DNA of 64,000 nucleotides, from contig NC_044004.1 in the NCBI RefSeq assembly GCF_900496995.4, forward strand, positions 1,612,001 to 1,676,000, written 5' to 3'. Shown here piece after piece: positions 62,540 to 64,000 of this stretch. The position numbers and the translations under genes were made by a program. The first letter of the stretch is position 1; each line of letters opens with the position of its first letter. The stretch is from Aquila chrysaetos chrysaetos. Its lineage: Eukaryota; Chordata; Aves; Accipitriformes; Accipitridae. A model generated the notes under the pieces. That model saw only the letters and a list, made by a program, of their open reading frames with translations, was not told the origin of the DNA and ran no database searches.

Positions 62540-63769
62540 TCTCTGTGAGCCCTGAGCTTGCCACAGAGGGGTGACCCATGTGCTTTCTTGCCCAACCACA
62601 CCATGCCATGAGCCCCTGCAGTGCCAGGGGTCTCCAGGCCCTGTGTCTGATGCTGGAGCCAGGGTGCTGGGAGCCACCTCTTCCAAGCAAAGGGTGACCC
62701 AGTCCTGCTAGATCAGCTCGTGCAGCCTTGCAGCAGGGTTAGTTACTTCTCCAGCCCCTCACCGCAGCTGTTGGGTCTCATCACTGATCCCCTCTGGGGC
62801 TGTGGGACCCCCGTGCTGTGCTGTCCCAGTGATACAGAGGACCTGGTGGCTTCCCACGCCCGGGCAAGTGAGGGTCCCTGCAAGGATCTGGTTTATCCCC
62901 CACTCACAAAACCCTCCAAGACATTTCGGGGGCGGAAAAAAACCCCACCCTTGTGAAACGGGATAAGCCAGCAAAAATCCAGCCTAGGAGGTCACCGTGG
63001 TCTCCTCCAGCCTGGGAGGCACAAGCACCTATCGAGGTGCATTTTTGCGCTGTTTTCACCCCGAAGCACTGAGGGCACCCATGGGTGGGATCATCCCTTG
63101 CTCGTCGCTCTGCAATATCCCACAAAGGGCTCTTCCCACCATCCTAAAACCCCTCTGAGCCCCTCTGCACCCCACAACCGCCAGCCTTGGCGAGCACTAA
63201 ACAGCCACCGAACCCTCCATCCATGCTTGTCCCCAGGGCGGCATCCCCCACGGCTCAGCACCCGCCCCTCGGAAGGCACAACGGGGCCACGAGGTTTGGG
63301 AAACCATTTTTTAGGGAAAAAAATCAGTAAAGGCAAGAAATCCATGCGAAAAATAATAATAATAATAAAAAAAGATGTGCTGGGAGGATTTCTGGAACTG
63401 CCCGGTTTGGGGGGGTCGTTACAAAACGGACCCTCGCACGTTAACCCCTTCTGGGCGACCACCGGCACCAGCCTGGCCGAAACCCGGCGAACACAAAGCA
63501 CCGCCGGCAACTTCGGTTGCTGCCGGTGGGATGAGAAAGCGCTTTTCCGCCGTAGGGATGGGGCCACAGCATCGTGCCACTGATATCTCAGGCCTGGATC
63601 CCTGCCCTCATCTCCCGGGGTACCCGATCCGCCTCGGTCCCTATTTTCCAGCCGTAAGCCAAGGCAGAATCCGGCCCAGGCGGGTCCAAACGCACACATC
63701 GCCCTGTCCCTGTCCTGGGCATGTCCTACCCTGACCACAAAACCTCCCCTCCCTCCCGCCACCCCCAGC

Positions 63770-63970
63770 AACGACCAGGATTTAAGGAAATTATTAGCGG
63801 AGTCATTACTACGGCGGCCACGCTAATAAAGCCCACAGGCATCCGGAGCCGGGAAACGCTCCCAGCCGCCGGGAGATTGCAGCAGCGGACGAAACCCATC
63901 CCTGGGATTGCTTCGGTGCCGCTACCTGCGATTCATCATGGATCCTTTCTTCGCATTGTTTAACATTTTT
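63770..63970. promoter_or_regulatory. Possible conserved non-coding element
   Basis: A unique AT-richer block with ATTATTAGCGGAGTCATTAC and GCTAATAAAGCCC segments, next to CpG-rich sequence, and GCATTGTTTAAC at its right end. It looks like a regulatory element by composition only. Confidence 0.2.
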
Positions 63971-64000
63971 CCTGCCCACCCCCCACCCCAAATTAAAAAA

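Larger units (their letters stand above)
61796..64000. other. FBXO41 upstream region
   Basis: Outside the minisatellite this is unique, CpG-moderate sequence; an FBXO41 5' UTR exon or promoter probably lies here but cannot be placed by eye. An (AAT)n run sits near 63351-63368. No part of EGR4, the next gene in human, is visible. Confidence 0.45.

Noticed and set aside
61748-64000. EGR4, the next gene in human, at the right edge
   Set aside because: No C2H2 zinc-finger array or other EGR-like frame is visible before the window ends.

Overview
This is vertebrate nuclear DNA, almost certainly from a bird. Introns are compact, GC and CpG content are high (microchromosome-like), GT-AG splicing is used throughout, CR1-type LINE remnants are present, and the proteins read as close orthologues of human ones. 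Four complete multi-exon protein genes could be assembled exon by exon, each with consistent splice phases from ATG to stop: NOTO (+), SMYD5 (+), PRADC1 (-) and CCT7 (+). A fifth, FBXO41 (-), is also complete over its coding part. The tail of a sixth gene enters at the left edge. Order and orientation (NOTO>, SMYD5>, <PRADC1, CCT7>, <FBXO41) match the human 2p13 block as I remember it, so this is ancestral amniote synteny.

Layout. 1-206 holds the 3' end of an unidentified plus-strand gene; a second Not-class homeobox gene is the best guess, because chick CNOT1 and CNOT2 are known to be clustered. About 10 kb of non-coding DNA follows, with two G-rich minisatellites and two blocks with enhancer-like motif content. 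The second minisatellite stops just short of a TATA-containing NOTO promoter. NOTO occupies 10.5-15.2 kb, with a CR1 fragment in intron 1. SMYD5 (18.6-25.3 kb, 13 coding exons) and PRADC1 (27.5-30.5 kb, 5 exons) converge tail to tail. PRADC1 and CCT7 (31.0-43.7 kb, 12 coding exons) share a 496-bp CpG-rich divergent promoter with two inverted CCAAT boxes, an ETS site and a good X-box. CCT7 and FBXO41 (50.4-61.7 kb, 12 coding exons) also converge; FBXO41 appears to have a 3' UTR of about 5 kb. The right end is FBXO41 upstream DNA with a 19-bp minisatellite of higher-order structure.

The genes are not one pathway. NOTO is a notochord/node transcription factor, SMYD5 a SET/MYND lysine methyltransferase, PRADC1 a secreted PA-domain protein, CCT7 a subunit of the TRiC/CCT chaperonin and FBXO41 a brain-type F-box protein. 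They are neighbours by old synteny, and only PRADC1/CCT7 share an obvious control region. I found no previously undescribed system. The points most worth checking are the tandem Not pair, the minisatellite against the NOTO promoter, the NOTO TATA-to-ATG distance, the X-box divergent promoter, the in-frame uORF of FBXO41 and the higher-order minisatellite. Exon boundaries were read by eye from splice consensus and remembered human proteins; no alignment was run.
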